DNA of 64,000 nucleotides, taken from assembly GCF_024323335.1 (NCBI RefSeq), contig NC_066580.1:261313332-261377331 (forward strand), written 5' to 3'. Origin of the DNA: Lathyrus oleraceus (taxonomy: Eukaryota > Streptophyta > Magnoliopsida > Fabales > Fabaceae). Under the pieces are notes generated by a model. The model was not told where the DNA came from, made no database searches, and saw only the letters and a program-made list of their open reading frames with translations. Below, piece after piece: positions 1 to 10,819 of the stretch. The position numbers were made by a program, and so were the translations under genes. Position 1 is the stretch's first letter, and each line of letters begins with the position of its first letter.

Positions 1-1097
1 TATTATTCTTATTGTCAATGTTTATTTAAAAAAATTAAAGGGGGATATTTATTTCAACTAAGTTCTCTTTGGCTTTTGATTCTGACTTTTCTTTGAGTAC
101 TTTGTTTTTTTTTCTCTTTTTTGTCAAGTTTGTTGATTTCCAACTCACTTATTTTTATTTTCTTTTTTCAAATTTGTACTCATATTCATTTGATTTTCTC
201 AATTGCTAATTGATACCCCAAACTTATTGGTTATTATTCCAACAGCAAGCCCAAACTTATTGGTTATTATTCCAACAATAATCCCAAACTTAAATTCAAC
301 ACATCTTTGAAATATAATGCTTCTACTCCAAATAGGATAGGGAAATGATTAGGGTAAGGGTTACACATAGGGTTAAAAACAAACAAAAGGGAAATTGGCT
401 CAACGGGATTAGCAAGGGATAAAAAAATTAAAAAAGGATGGTTGAAAGGCTCAAGGATAAAACAAATAACATGCCTCAGTATGTGTCATCATGAAAATGT
501 CATCAAAAAAGAATGTACACAAGTTCTTAATAATATACACATACCAGAATGCTCTCTCGTGATGAACTAATGCGTTTGGCTTTTTCTGCCCTCACCATGT
601 TCGGTAGAGATGAAAGCCTACATAATGGCTCTTGTTGGATGGGGCTTCTCAACCAGTTACGCTAAACCTGTTCAACCTTCAATATAGCTCCATTAAATCA
701 ATCAGATCATTCAGAAGTATATAAAAAAAATAGTTCGATAAGTTAACATGCATAGAGGACACACACACACACACATTCAATCTGGGTACTTTTTCACACA
801 ACCACTAAAACTATAATTATTATATTACTAGATGAAAGTAAATAACTAGAAAATAAACCAACTAAAAGCAAACAAAACTAAAAAATATCAATATAAAATT
901 AAAGACTATAAAAAAATTACGAATACCCCCCTTGGGTTTCCTCCCAAGCAACGCTCGTTTACCGTTATTAGTTTGATGTCTCATTCCATGTTAGGGTGGC
1001 ATATATGACATAAATAACACATCACCTTTTTTCTTTCTTTTTTTGGTAGCAATCTCATGAACTTCGGATATTGATGATGTTGCTTCCAAATCATTTT

Positions 1098-1415
1098 CTA
1101 TTTTATTTTAGTGAACAAAGCATAAATGACATCCGATACTTTGTCAATTTCTTGCCTTTCATCTACCTTGTTGTTCAAATAGTTTTTAGGGATACTCTTT
1201 TGTTGAATATTTTCTTTTTGGATATCCACATCTTCACAAGTTGATAAATTTGGACTTTCATCAAGAACTAGATCATCTTCAGGTTGTCTTCTTTCTCCTT
1301 TTCCATATTTCTCGTTTACCTCAAATTCTTTTATTTTTAATGCATCTTTTTCATCTAATATCATGCATTTTCTCCTTCTTTCACATATTCTTATTTTAAC
1401 CTTAACTCTCGCCAA
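1098..1415 (-). CDS. Small hypothetical ORF inside the Athila-like element
   Basis: A 105-codon open frame, lysine and glutamate rich (for example KIKEFEVNEKYGKGERR), with no domain, membrane segment or signal peptide that I recognise. It lies about 370 bp inside the 5' LTR, where a gag start would be expected, but shows no gag motif or zinc knuckle. It may be a remnant of a gag N-terminus or a chance frame in a decaying element. Low confidence that it is expressed. Confidence 0.25.
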   Translation of the reverse strand: MARVKVKIRICERRRKCMILDEKDALKIKEFEVNEKYGKGERRQPEDDLVLDESPNLSTCEDVDIQKENIQQKSIPKNYLNNKVDERQEIDKVSDVIYALFTKIK

Positions 1416-1764
1416 ATAAACCTATCTGGATAAAAGTTAGCTTCCTTACATTCATACATAAGAATTCGTACCTCCTTCTTATATGCTTTAAAAAATTTAG
1501 TCGCCTATTCCAAAGTGATTCCCAAAGTAGGCGACTAACATGCAGGAGATACAGGTGGCAATTTATCAAAACAATACATGACTACAAAACTCAGACACTT
1601 TATTAGTAGCAAAGTATAGAAGAATTCATGAAGCAACAATAATCTGACATTTTATATAATAACAAAATGAAATTAAACTTAAATAAAATTAAAACTAAAA
1701 TTTTCTTGTAGAGCAACAAAATTTCAACTAAAAATAAAATTGTAAACTCTATAATCTTTGGCAG

Positions 1765-1782
1765 TCCCTGATAATGGCGCCA
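1765..1782 (-). other. Primer binding site, tRNA-Asp type
   Basis: Read on the minus strand this is TGGCGCCATTATCAGGGA, close to the Athila-lineage primer site TGGCGCCGTTGCCGGGGA, which pairs with the 3' end of tRNA-Asp. It sits 6 nt inside the LTR end. The three or four mismatches fit decay. Confidence 0.65.
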
Positions 1783-1788
1783 AAAACT

Positions 1789-3249
1789 TGATCAGTAAAT
1801 TAGCAAGTGCACTAATCTTCTAATGTAGTAATAAAAGAAATTTCCCCAAGTATCAATCTCAAGGGCTGCTTGAGGATATAGAGTTTTGGTTCTATCTTAG
1901 TTAAACAAAAGCCTTGGGGTTTTGGATTGTTTGTTTGAACAATTGAAAATAAAATGCAATAGAAGGTAAAGACAACAGCTGAACAGATTACAAGATATTA
2001 TGGATGAACATGCTAGGGAGGGTGTATGATTCGATTCATCAACAACAATAAATTAACCTTACAATAACTTAATTCAATAATATTGACTACCGGTCTGTAA
2101 GGGTGTTTACTCCTAAGTCCTTAGTGAGAAAACCTTTAATCATTAAAATTAATCCCTATATCCATAGTGAATTACAGATGAAATTAAGCATTATTTTAAT
2201 CAAGAATATTCTGGTTTCCATAGGGTGTCCCTAGGCCTAGGTGATATCTATTATGACTTACTCACAATTAAGCATTAACAATGGCGGTCAAGTCTAAATA
2301 TTAACCACATATCAAACTTAATTTTTATGAAAGAGAAAACATTAAGCACAAATTGTAAATAAATCAAATATCACCAAATCAAAGTCATTGCAAGATAGAA
2401 ATTTAGAATTGTATCATAAATCCGAATTAGGGACACCCCCTAGTATTAGGGGGGTTAGTTACTCATAACAGTAAAGAAAAACATGGTAAAATTTGTAAAC
2501 ATTACAGATCTAGAGATGAAATAAGTCTTCAATCCCTTAAAGCTCATGAAAATCTTGATCCACCTTGAAAATATGAGTTTTAGAGCCTTTTACACTTGTT
2601 TTTACCGTCAAAATTCATCCCCAAATCAGTCTAAACCTCAAAAAAACATTGTATGGCTTTAAATACTCGAAACAGGGTTTTTTTGTGATTTTGGGTGCCC
2701 ATATGCGTATGGGGCATAAAAAACATGTATTTGAGGTGTCTCATATGTGTATGAGGCGTATGGGGGCAGGCCATACGTGTATGGTAAGAAACACATATTT
2801 TTAAGATTTGTTACGCGTATGATCAAGTTGATATGCGTATGGGCAGACATTTTTAAATTAGCCTTTGGTGTCTTCATGAAAGTTATAACTCTTTTTATAA
2901 GCTTTCATTTTCCTCCAGTACCACGTCATTCCGAGTTACGAATCTCTATATATGATCAAGATATCACACGCCTATCATGATGTGAAACATGCTGAAAAAC
3001 AGACTTTGTGAATCTTTCTGAAAATTCGTCGTGTTCCTTTTCCGGCCATTTACTTGCCTTCCTCCAACCTTCAAAACACGTTAACCTTCCCAAAAAGATC
3101 AAAAAATACATGGAATACTTAAAACATTGACAAATACGAAATTAAAGAAACTGACATTAAATCACTCAAATTGTATGAAAAATGCAAATAACTCGCATAC
3201 TTTTACCTGTTAAAATAATAATAACTATAGCATAAATGATGACTGATCA
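1789..3249 (-). mobile_element. LTR of the Athila-like element
   Basis: About 1461 bp between the primer site and an older Ty3 remnant. On the plus strand it starts TGATCAGT (1789) and ends ACTGATCA (3241-3249), so the ends are short perfect inverted repeats with the TG...CA form expected of an LTR. It contains the palindromic word array at 2700-2843. The right flank looks like the interior of another LTR family, so the element probably inserted there. The target duplication cannot be checked because the left end is outside the window. Confidence 0.6.
2700..2843. repeat. Array of the palindromic word CATACGCGTATG
   Basis: Six full or partial copies in 144 bp, at 2700-2711, 2742-2753, 2756-2763, 2771-2784, 2811-2822 and 2831-2843. 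Most departures from the perfect palindrome are C to T or G to A at the central CG pairs, as expected from cytosine methylation decay. Spacing is irregular (10-40 bp), so it is not a simple tandem repeat. Confidence 0.7.
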
Positions 3250-3943
3250 GGCACCCATAGGAAAATTTACATCTTCCCTCTAGAGTGCCTACTGCCCAAA
3301 TCAATATTAACCCCTTACCGACATCCATCGATAGAATAACTCTCTCACTGATGTACAAAGGTTAAAAAAAGGACCAACACCTGTCAAAATTATAGATATG
3401 CAGGAGTCACACGACTTGAAACATAAATGTGTAAAATATTCAGGATTTTCTTGTGTTGGTTGCAATTAATCCATATTAGTAATACAATATTTGATTCTCA
3501 TTTCTATCTCGTATATCGATTATACTCATAAGCTTGGCTAAGTTGGTCTTTTGAATAAGAGATTCACCCTAATAGTTAGCTATATTTTATTATAAGTTCT
3601 CTATAGGACTCTGACCCACTAATGGGGTTTACTGACTCTAAACACGCTGCGAGGTTTTCTCATCTATGGGACTCTAACCCACTATGAGGTTCACTCCTCT
3701 ATGGGACTCTAACCCACTATGAGGTTCGGCTGACATGGGGCTTCAACCTATTAAGGACCCAAATGCGAGGTTTTTAACACTACTAACATATTCATACATT
3801 TAAGTTACACATGTTGAGGAGACATCACACTTCCTAACCATAATTAGTTATTTCGATCATTCTGTTATATCTCATGAAAATCTAGGTTTTGTTCCTACGA
3901 GAATTAAATCCAAGTTATATGTTGAACTTTAGGAACATCACAT
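3250..3943 (-). mobile_element. Remnant of a Ty3/gypsy LTR (3' LTR of the older element)
   Basis: Contains the short repeats around gactctaacccactatgagg (3604-3752) that also occur, as the complement, inside the LTRs at 12405-12555 and 32890-33036. On the minus strand the right edge reads a purine run (AGACAAGAGGGAAAA) followed by TGTGATGTTCC near 3943, which looks like a polypurine tract followed by an LTR start. The left edge is cut at 3249 by the Athila-like LTR. Confidence 0.45.
3604..3752 (-). repeat. Short tandem repeats of a Ty3 LTR (gtgggttagagtcccat type)
   Basis: Four units of about 34-45 bp, two nearly identical (3668-3691 and 3702-3725). Read on the minus strand each contains AGTGGGTTAGAGTCCCATAG. 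The same unit in different lengths occurs in two other LTRs of the window, so it marks one LTR superfamily. Confidence 0.65.
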
Positions 3944-5920
3944 TTTCCCTCTTGTCTAGGAGGATAATTGATGAATCTTATTGATAGGGTATGGTAGCAT
4001 TGTATACATCCGGTACCATTCATATGGGGTCCACCTCTGAGGCCATATATCTGGGTGAAATGTCCTGATGTCACACTATGACTTTCCACTCATGCATTAT
4101 CAACACATTTGTAAGATACTTAACTGATCTCTTTGAGGTCACCACTCGGTAAGTCTCGCCCAACTTCACTCTTTATGGCTCTCATCGAACATAAGAGTTA
4201 TACGCCCAAGACTTACTCCAACTGAAGATAGTTCGTATAGGCTAGCTCCCTAGTGTCTACCTTTCTTTGGTATCTTTATAGGTGATCGACAATGCAATAC
4301 ACTCTTAGGAATTTCATGGTCAAATCTATCGATCTGACTTGTATTAATTTTGCAACTTCTCTTTCAGCCTTGTACATCTACGCCACAAAATAAGATTCAG
4401 GATTAACTTGACTCCAATAATATGTGAATGAGATTCTTTGGTTTCATACAACCCAAATACTACTTCGGAAGATAACTAACAAAAGGGCTTCCAAATAAGC
4501 CTCTCCTACTACTGATAATCAAATAATATGCACTCACAATGAGCCTTACCATTCCTATATACTTACCGACTTGGATTCCCTTCCATACTTAACATCTGTA
4601 ATATGTTTCATCACACAAAGGTTACATATTTGGACGATTCACAACTGACAGCCTTTGCTACTTACTTATGAGTCCATGCAACTTAGTCGCTTTCATGATC
4701 CATGTTTAGTTCCCTCCCAAGCTTGGCCATCTCTCGGTTACTCGTTGCATACTCGAAATCTCAAGACACCAAACGTGTTTGCTTGAACAAATAAGGGTGA
4801 TATTCTAAAGTTATAACAACACAAGGTAATCAAGCATACATATTTATGACCAAGATATTACTATCATCAGCCTTCCTGGAACTTAAGGTACAACTTTATT
4901 TACTTCACTTAGTGCTCGATGAATCTTCAAATTTAAACAATAATTTGTTGCATTCCCCTTTGGATGTCGATCCTCTTAGCTTCCGATATTGAACAATTCT
5001 GCCAAAAGTTCTTTGGATTTGAATTTCTTTCTCTCTCACTTCTGACTTGAATAACCTTCATTTGTTCCTTGGGCAACTCAATATTTCCTTAACGATTCCA
5101 CATTAGTATTGAATTTCTGCTAAACTACTTTGCACCTAATCTCCCTTCTAAGATTGGCACAAATTGGTCTACCTTCTATCTTTCGTCTGATGTATAGAAG
5201 ACTCGCTTGGAGTAAGCAGTCATGCCCTTGAACCTTCCCGCATACTTCGCCACTACAATAGACCCTCGACAAAGTTGTTGAATCTCAATACCTCTCGAGC
5301 CTCTAAATCATTTGGAAGGTACCCTTTTGAATATACTTCCTTGAAGCATTTCCATTTATTTAGGGTTCTCTGGGTGGTCATATGAGTTGAGACACCGGTA
5401 CACCACCTCGCTGATGAGCTTTGTAGCATATGAGCAGTAAAACTACCTTTCCTTCCCCACTGCATAAAATTACTTGCAAGACTTGTTCCATACATGTGGG
5501 CCAATCTTGAGCTACTAACAGTTCAGAATCCTTCCGAATTCAGGTGGATTGATCCAATAAAAACCCTTAAAATTTCGACTCTTCATGTACTGCATAATGG
5601 CTTGAACTGTGCACCACCATGGACCCGTCGCCTTAAATTAATTAGAAACTCTTGTTACTACCCCCTGGTGCATTAACCGAATCTATTGGTCCTTCTTATT
5701 TCCGAACTCTTGAACTAACCCTACACTCTGAGCATGAGTACTACTAGACCTTTGGAGTTCTCGTGGTTGCTCATCCATGACCCTACCTACCACGCATATA
5801 ACATTAGCTTGATTAGTCCCAATACTATATACCTTGACATTAAGAATCATGTTGCCATTAAACACATATGAGGCAGGATTTGAATTATTTATGATATTTT
5901 AAGGATGGGTCGAGAATCAA
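3944..5920 (-). pseudogene. Degenerate gag and remaining interior of an old Ty3/gypsy element
   Basis: Read on the minus strand from the primer site at 5936, a gag-like region runs from about 5870 to 4985, split by many stops and frameshifts. The clearest stretch (5253-5504 and onward) reads KEVYSKGYLPNDLEAREVLR followed by a Tekay/Del-like continuation (VAKYAGRFKGM...). This matches the conserved core of chromovirus retrotransposon gag (F..KY.P...R...E...L.QG). From about 4985 down to 3944 I cannot place protease, RT or integrase motifs, so pol is either deleted or too decayed to read by eye. Not functional. Confidence 0.5.
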
Positions 5921-5936
5921 CCTACTTTGATACCAA
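5921..5936 (-). other. Primer binding site, initiator tRNA-Met type
   Basis: The minus strand reads TTGGTATCAAAGTAGG, one change from the common plant site TGGTATCAGAGC that pairs with initiator tRNA-Met. It follows an LTR end with the usual GGGGTGTTA stretch. Confidence 0.65.
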
Positions 5937-5938
5937 TT

Positions 5939-6631
5939 ATAACACCCCGTATAATATAAATCTAGAATAATATCATACACAATGTTAATTGGTATTGATA
6001 CAACATAGGTTCTTAACTGCATCATTTATATACATGTCCAAGATACTCAAAATACATCATATGGAAGATGGTATACATGATTTCCTAATGAAATACTAAG
6101 ATATATACATATATACAACATAAAATACTCAAAACATAATAAATTCTTCGAAGATCTTCAAGCGACTTTACTTTTACCCTAATCCTGCCTTGAGTTACCT
6201 GAAATTTAACAATATAATGGGGTGAGATAATAATCTTAGTGAATTCTCCTATCTTATGGGTTCACTCGACTCTAAAGTGGCACTATGTGATATTCTAACT
6301 CAAGTAATTCTCATAATAGAATGACAACTTGAGTATCTTTAGGTTTCTCACTTCCTATGGAAATATACAAACTTGATTCCACATAACTCAATAAATCACT
6401 ATTAATACCACTCTCAATTGTTTGATACACAACGATAATAATGAAGCTCTGATAGATTCCCAACATACATGAATTTAATACTCACAACTTCATTTGTCAT
6501 ATAACTCAAGCGTGATTAGCCAAAAATCGATCACAAGGATCTACTAATTCATCTGTCATATATGGTAGATGGATACAAGATCTCCACTCCACGGACTATA
6601 ATATTTATCAGATATGGTCAATGGATACCAA
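5939..6631 (-). mobile_element. 5' LTR remnant of the old Ty3/gypsy element
   Basis: On the minus strand, 6150-6300 (GTCGAGTGAACCCATAAGAT, then TTATTATCTCACCCC) matches the 3' part of the LTR at 12760-12850, which fixes family and direction. The LTR is cut at 6631/6632 by a CACTA-type end, so only about 690 bp of its 3' part remain. Confidence 0.6.
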
Positions 6632-7054
6632 CACTACTACGGAAAACAGATATAATAACGGTTACAAAAAATATATAATGACAATTTCAAGTCCGTTGTT
6701 AGGTAGCGTGTAATTGTATGTATGGTGGTTTCCACAATGGGCGTGTGACTGTGGTTATAAGCTAGGTAGTGTGCTACCTATCACAATAGTTATGTTAAAC
6801 ATTTGTTGTGATATATATTAAGGTCATGGGTTCGAAATCCAACAGCAGCAACAATTTAGTTGGAATATAATTAACATTTCACCTTGGTTACAGAAGATAA
6901 CCGTTGTGAAAAGTACCCTGAGTTTATTATAAAATATGTAGTTTTCTTATTTTTCCTTGCACCTTACTAAACACGTGCAACCATTAAAATTTGTGTAGAA
7001 GATAATAATTTGAAAAATTAAATTATTCTTGAAAAACAACTCAAACAGACCACT

Positions 7055-7397
7055 GTTTTTCAAATTGCATTCAAACCATAATTCATCTCTTGCTTCTTAA
7101 CACGTAATATTTGATTCAATACCCCAAATTCTTCAAAGTGACGGTTCATTCCTAGTTTATTTTGCAAAGCATCAATATGTTAATTGATTCTAAATCATCA
7201 TCAATATTTTAATCAATGATGAAGATTATTATGACGACAGCGATGAAGATGATTTAATTTCTCAACATATTTGATGTTTTTCAATATAAATTAGTAGAGA
7301 ATGAACCGTTACTTTGAATAATTTGGGGCAATAAACCGAGTTCTAAGTGTTAAAGAGCGATATAGATGAATTACGAGATGGATGCAATTCGAAAGAC
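7055..7397. repeat. Inverted repeat, about 100-bp arms
   Basis: Arm 7055-7155 and the reverse complement of 7296-7397 align along their length (shared blocks include aattgcat, aattcatct, ccccaaatt and acggttcattc) at roughly three-quarters identity by eye. The spacer of about 140 bp itself contains a smaller hairpin around aatcatcatc/gatgatgaag. Confidence 0.6.
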
Positions 7398-7794
7398 ATG
7401 TTTGATCTAAGTTGCATTTCAAATATAACTTTTTTTCATATTATTATTTTCTAAATCAATTTAAATGAATGCATGTTCAATGAAGGGTTAGTGAAACAAA
7501 CAATCTACATACATTATAATAAACTCAACAACAACATACATCAACAAAACGACAACAACATACCTTTTATTAAAAAGATTCATGGAATGATCTGAAGTTA
7601 ATCTATTTTTGTGTTGCCGTGAAGAAAAAATACAAGGCGAATGAAGCTTCCAAAATTGCTTCATACTTCTTGTATTGTTTCTCCATAGTAAAACAAACCA
7701 TTTATGAACCACACCCATAGTATGAGTTCTCTTGAACCATATTTCGAAATATAAGCAACTTTCAGAATGTTAACCTATTTTGAAAACATAAACT

Positions 7795-8075
7795 AGAATT
7801 ATTTTGTAACATAACAAGCAATAACAACCATCAGTATATAATTAATCCAAATAGCAGTACATTGTAACATAAATAAGCAGTACATTGTAATATAAAAAGA
7901 AAAAACAACCACATATAACTAGCATTAACATTGTAACATAACAAGCAACAACAACCAGTAGTACATTGTTAACCCAAAAAGGAAGTAAATCATGCCACAA
8001 CAAAAAGCAGCATGTTAGCATAAACTAGCAGTACAATGTAACATAACTAGCAACAACAACCACAACATACAAAAT
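7795..8075. repeat. Degenerate short repeats (cattgtaacataacaagcaacaacaacc type)
   Basis: Several imperfect copies of a unit containing attgtaacataa, then caacaacaacca and cagtacattg, with variable spacing. It looks like an old tandem array inside the CACTA-like element. No coding sense is evident. Confidence 0.5.
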
Positions 8076-8127
8076 CTTTTCAACAACATCAACCAACAAC
8101 AAATCATGTAAAACATAACAAAGGCCT

Positions 8128-8538
8128 TCAATCTTCATGCCTAGTTGAATTCGTATAGTTCTCAAGGTCTTCATATTTCTCAAGGTCTTTATCTGATTTA
8201 GAATCAGTTACATCCAGATTCATTAGGTCATTTATAATAGCTTCTACCTTCTTCATCTTTTCAAGGTTAAGATTCTTGAAAAGAATCTTCTTATAGCCTG
8301 TTCCATCAGACGGTTCAACAACAATAATGTGATCCCTAACAGATTCAGCTTCCTTAGCTTTATTAAGCAATAACTCCACCATATCAATAACCTCCTTTGT
8401 AACCTGAATCTCGTGGATAAGTTTTTTGCTCCCACTATTCATGTTGAGAGAAATATCTGAAATCGAAACAAGAAAACAACAACATAAACCAAAAACAACA
8501 ACAACATAAAATAAAATAAAACTTAAACTCTCGAACAA
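8128..8538 (-). CDS. Hypothetical protein in CACTA-like DNA
   Basis: A 136-codon open frame. Residues 1-30 are strongly hydrophobic (FILFYVVVVFGLCCCFLV), which could be a membrane or signal segment or simply a translated low-complexity ACA/ACC tract. A second possible start at about codon 33 (MNSGSKKLIHEIQ) would leave a charged, mostly helical protein ending in acidic repeats (KDLEKYEDLENY). I do not recognise a family. Because the frame lies between a CACTA terminus and a retrotransposon arm, it may be a captured host fragment or a decayed element gene. The downstream start is preferred because the hydrophobic run coincides with simple repeats. Confidence 0.3.
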   Translation of the reverse strand: MFESLSFILFYVVVVFGLCCCFLVSISDISLNMNSGSKKLIHEIQVTKEVIDMVELLLNKAKEAESVRDHIIVVEPSDGTGYKKILFKNLNLEKMKKVEAIINDLMNLDVTDSKSDKDLEKYEDLENYTNSTRHED

Positions 8539-8640
8539 GAAGAAAATAATGTGAAAATCATGTGAAACATAAAAGCAACATACAAAAAGAAAGAACGAGG
8601 AAGAAGAAGAAGAAGAACACCTTTATGTATGATGCAAGAA

Positions 8641-9737
8641 ATGACGATAATTCGTCCATGACCTCCACATAAGCATCATACGAATGAATATCGTCATCCA
8701 ATGTTATCTAAGTTATAAACCTAACTCATGGCCTAATACCAATCCTAGGTTAACTTACTAGATTCATCATGTAATTTTCACCATTAGCATGTAATCAACA
8801 CAAGCATAGTATCACAATTGATTAATGGTTGGAATAATGCACTTAGAAAGACTTAAGAAATGGATTTTGAAGTTTTTAACATAAGTCAATCGATTGGTTG
8901 GGGAGGCTCAATCAATTGGTTCCTCTCACATTTCTGTTTTTCAGAGTTTGCAGAGGATCAATCGATTGATCCTGAGTGTCAATCAATTGGCTCACTAAAA
9001 TTTCCCACTGTTCATAAACAGAAAGTTTGTGCAATCGATTGTAATACACTATCAATCGATTGGTCCTGCTAAAATTACATTTTTGTACAAAATAAAGGGT
9101 TGTGCAATCGATTGGTTGCAGGGACCAACCGATTGGTTGCAGGGACCAATCGATTGGTCCTCTCACAATTCCACATTTTCAATTCACAAACACCATTTTT
9201 CCTCTGTTAATCCATTTCTAACAAACACCCACTCCTTCTTCCAAAAAACCCATCACATTACATGCTCATATACACATATATATCAAGGATTCTATGTTCA
9301 TAACCACAACCAACACTTACCCACAACCACAACAAATCATGTAATCACAACAATCATAAGAGCACATCAAAGCATATGTTCATAAAAACAACAACTTCAA
9401 GAGAAATATTCATCATATAACATGGATTTTCATGATTTATCTATAATTCTACAAACCCTAATCTTCTAGAAATCCTAGGGTTTCTAACTAGAACCAACCT
9501 CAAGAAATAGAAGAGGAGAAGTTATTGAAGATGAGATGAGGATGAAGATGATGGTGTTGGTTCCAAGCTTTCTTCTTCTTCTTCTTCACTAGCCTTGTTT
9601 TCTCTTCTTCTCTTGAGCTTCCTCTTTCTCTCTATTCACATGTCTTATACATAGAGAAAACAATTGGCATGTGGTAGGTAGTAAGAGATAGTAACATGTG
9701 GGCCACAAGCCTTGTAGCATATGTGTGGTTAGTAAGT
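8641..9737 (-). mobile_element. Tekay-type LTR fragment, left arm of a large inverted repeat
   Basis: The reverse complement of this stretch matches 9923-10819 plus 12000-12195 almost throughout, for example the shared run aacctaggattg near 8745 and 12090 and the cttctcttgagc run near 9605. It is the middle of the LTR found complete at its 3' end at 9738-13135, placed in opposite direction. It stops abruptly at 9737, where the sequence switches to the plus-strand LTR through a few shared bases (gtgct). It holds nine copies of the CAATCGATTG word. Confidence 0.8.
8886..9158. repeat. Array of the palindromic word CAATCGATTG, left copy
   Basis: Nine copies in 273 bp, near 8887, 8911, 8958, 8979, 9031, 9051, 9104, 9125 and 9146. 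Several extend to tcaatcgattga or ccaatcgattgg. Changes cluster at the central CG (caatcaattg), consistent with methylation decay. The last three copies are separated by a regular gttgcaggga spacer. Confidence 0.85.
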
Positions 9738-10512
9738 GCTAAAAGTTATCAATTGGGATAAATAGAGTAAATAGTGGGTTAAGGTTGACTTAATTAATAT
9801 TAATTGGGACTGACCTTTTATTAATTGCGATATTTTGGTAACACTAATAATGGGTCAATAGCTTTGGTAGGACAAATATTACAAGTTTAATGCCACTTGA
9901 TATATTTGTTGCTACTAGTAACCACTTACTAACCACACATATGCTACAAGGCTTGTGGTCCACATGTTACTATCTCTTACTACCTACCATATGCCAATTG
10001 TTTTCTCTATGTATCAGACAAGTGAATAGAGAGAAAGAGGAAGCTCAAGATAAGAAGAGAAACACAAGGCTAGTGAAGAAGAAGAAGAAGAAGAAGAAGA
10101 AAGCTTGGAACCAACACCATCATCTTCATCCTCATCTCATCTTCAACAACTTCTCCTCTTCTATTTCTTGAGGCGGGTTTTAGTTAGAAACCCTAGGATT
10201 TCTAGCAGATTAGGGTTTTTAGAATCATAGATAAATCATGAAAATCCATGCTATATGATGAATATTTCTCTTGATGTTGTTGTTTTTATGAACATGTGCT
10301 TTGATGTGCTCTTATGATTATTGTGATTACATGATTTGTTGTGGTTGTGGGTAAGTGATTGGTTGTGGTTATGAACATAGAATCCTTGATATATATATGT
10401 ATATGAGCATGTAGTGTGATGGGTTTTTTGGAAGAAGGAGTGGGTGTTTGTTAGAAATGGATTAGCAGAGGAAAATGGTGTTTGTGAAGTGAAAATGTGG
10501 AATTGTGAGAGG

Positions 10513-10765
10513 ACCAATCGATTGGTCCCTGCAACCAATCGATTTAACAACGCTTTGTTTTGCAGAAAAATGTAATTTTAGTTGGACCATTTGATTGATA
10601 GTGTATTACAATCGATTGCACCAACTTTCTATTTATGAACTGTGGAAAATTTTAGTGAGTCAATAGATTGACACTCAGGATCAATCGATTGATCCTCTGC
10701 AAACTTTGAAAAATAGAAATGTGAGAGGAACCAATTGATTAGGCCTCCCCAACCAATCGATTGAC
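10513..10765. repeat. Array of the palindromic word CAATCGATTG, right copy
   Basis: Eight recognisable copies, the mirror image of the left array. Several have decayed differently (for example accatttgattg near 10584 and tcaatagattg near 10660), so the two arrays have diverged independently since the inverted repeat formed or derive from different copies. Confidence 0.8.
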
Positions 10766-10819
10766 TTATGTTAAAAACTTCAAAATCCATTTCTTAAGTG
10801 TTTCTAAGTGCATTCTTCC

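Larger units (their letters stand above)
1..1788 (-). mobile_element. Internal part of an Athila-like Ty3/gypsy element, probably non-autonomous
   Basis: Sequence leftward of the primer site and 5' LTR at 1765-3249, so it lies inside the element read on the minus strand. It includes a conserved-looking stretch at 925-985 (the run cctcccaagcaacgctcg) that I associate with Athila/Calypso-type elements downstream of pol. No gag or pol domain is recognisable between that stretch and the LTR, which suggests an internally deleted, non-autonomous copy. It also holds a 37-bp direct duplication (about 214-290) and a short CA microsatellite (757-774). The window edge cuts it. Lineage assignment rests on the primer site; the non-autonomous status is inference. 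Confidence 0.5.
6632..8640 (+). mobile_element. CACTA-like (EnSpm) transposon, left end and interior
   Basis: Begins CACTACTACGGAAAACAG inside an LTR, matching plant CACTA termini (CACTACTACAAAAA). Subterminal motifs built on aacggttac, ccgttgtt and aaccgttgtg recur between 6650 and 6910, as expected for transposase binding repeats. No matching right end (a plus-strand ...GTAGTG terminus) is visible before the Tekay LTR arm starts near 8641, so the right end is probably lost. The interior is AT-rich and carries a foldback (7055-7397), degenerate repeats (7795-8075) and one hypothetical ORF (8128-8538). The right boundary is inference. Confidence 0.5.

Noticed and set aside
8886..9158. CRISPR-like array of short repeats with spacers
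   Set aside because: The repeats are 10-14 bp palindromes with irregular spacing, lie inside plant LTRs, and no cas genes exist in a eukaryotic nuclear window.
9890..10171. 93-codon plus-strand open frame with a lysine run
   Set aside because: It lies within the Tekay LTR and the lysine run is the translated GAA microsatellite; the same DNA recurs in reverse at 9400-9740.
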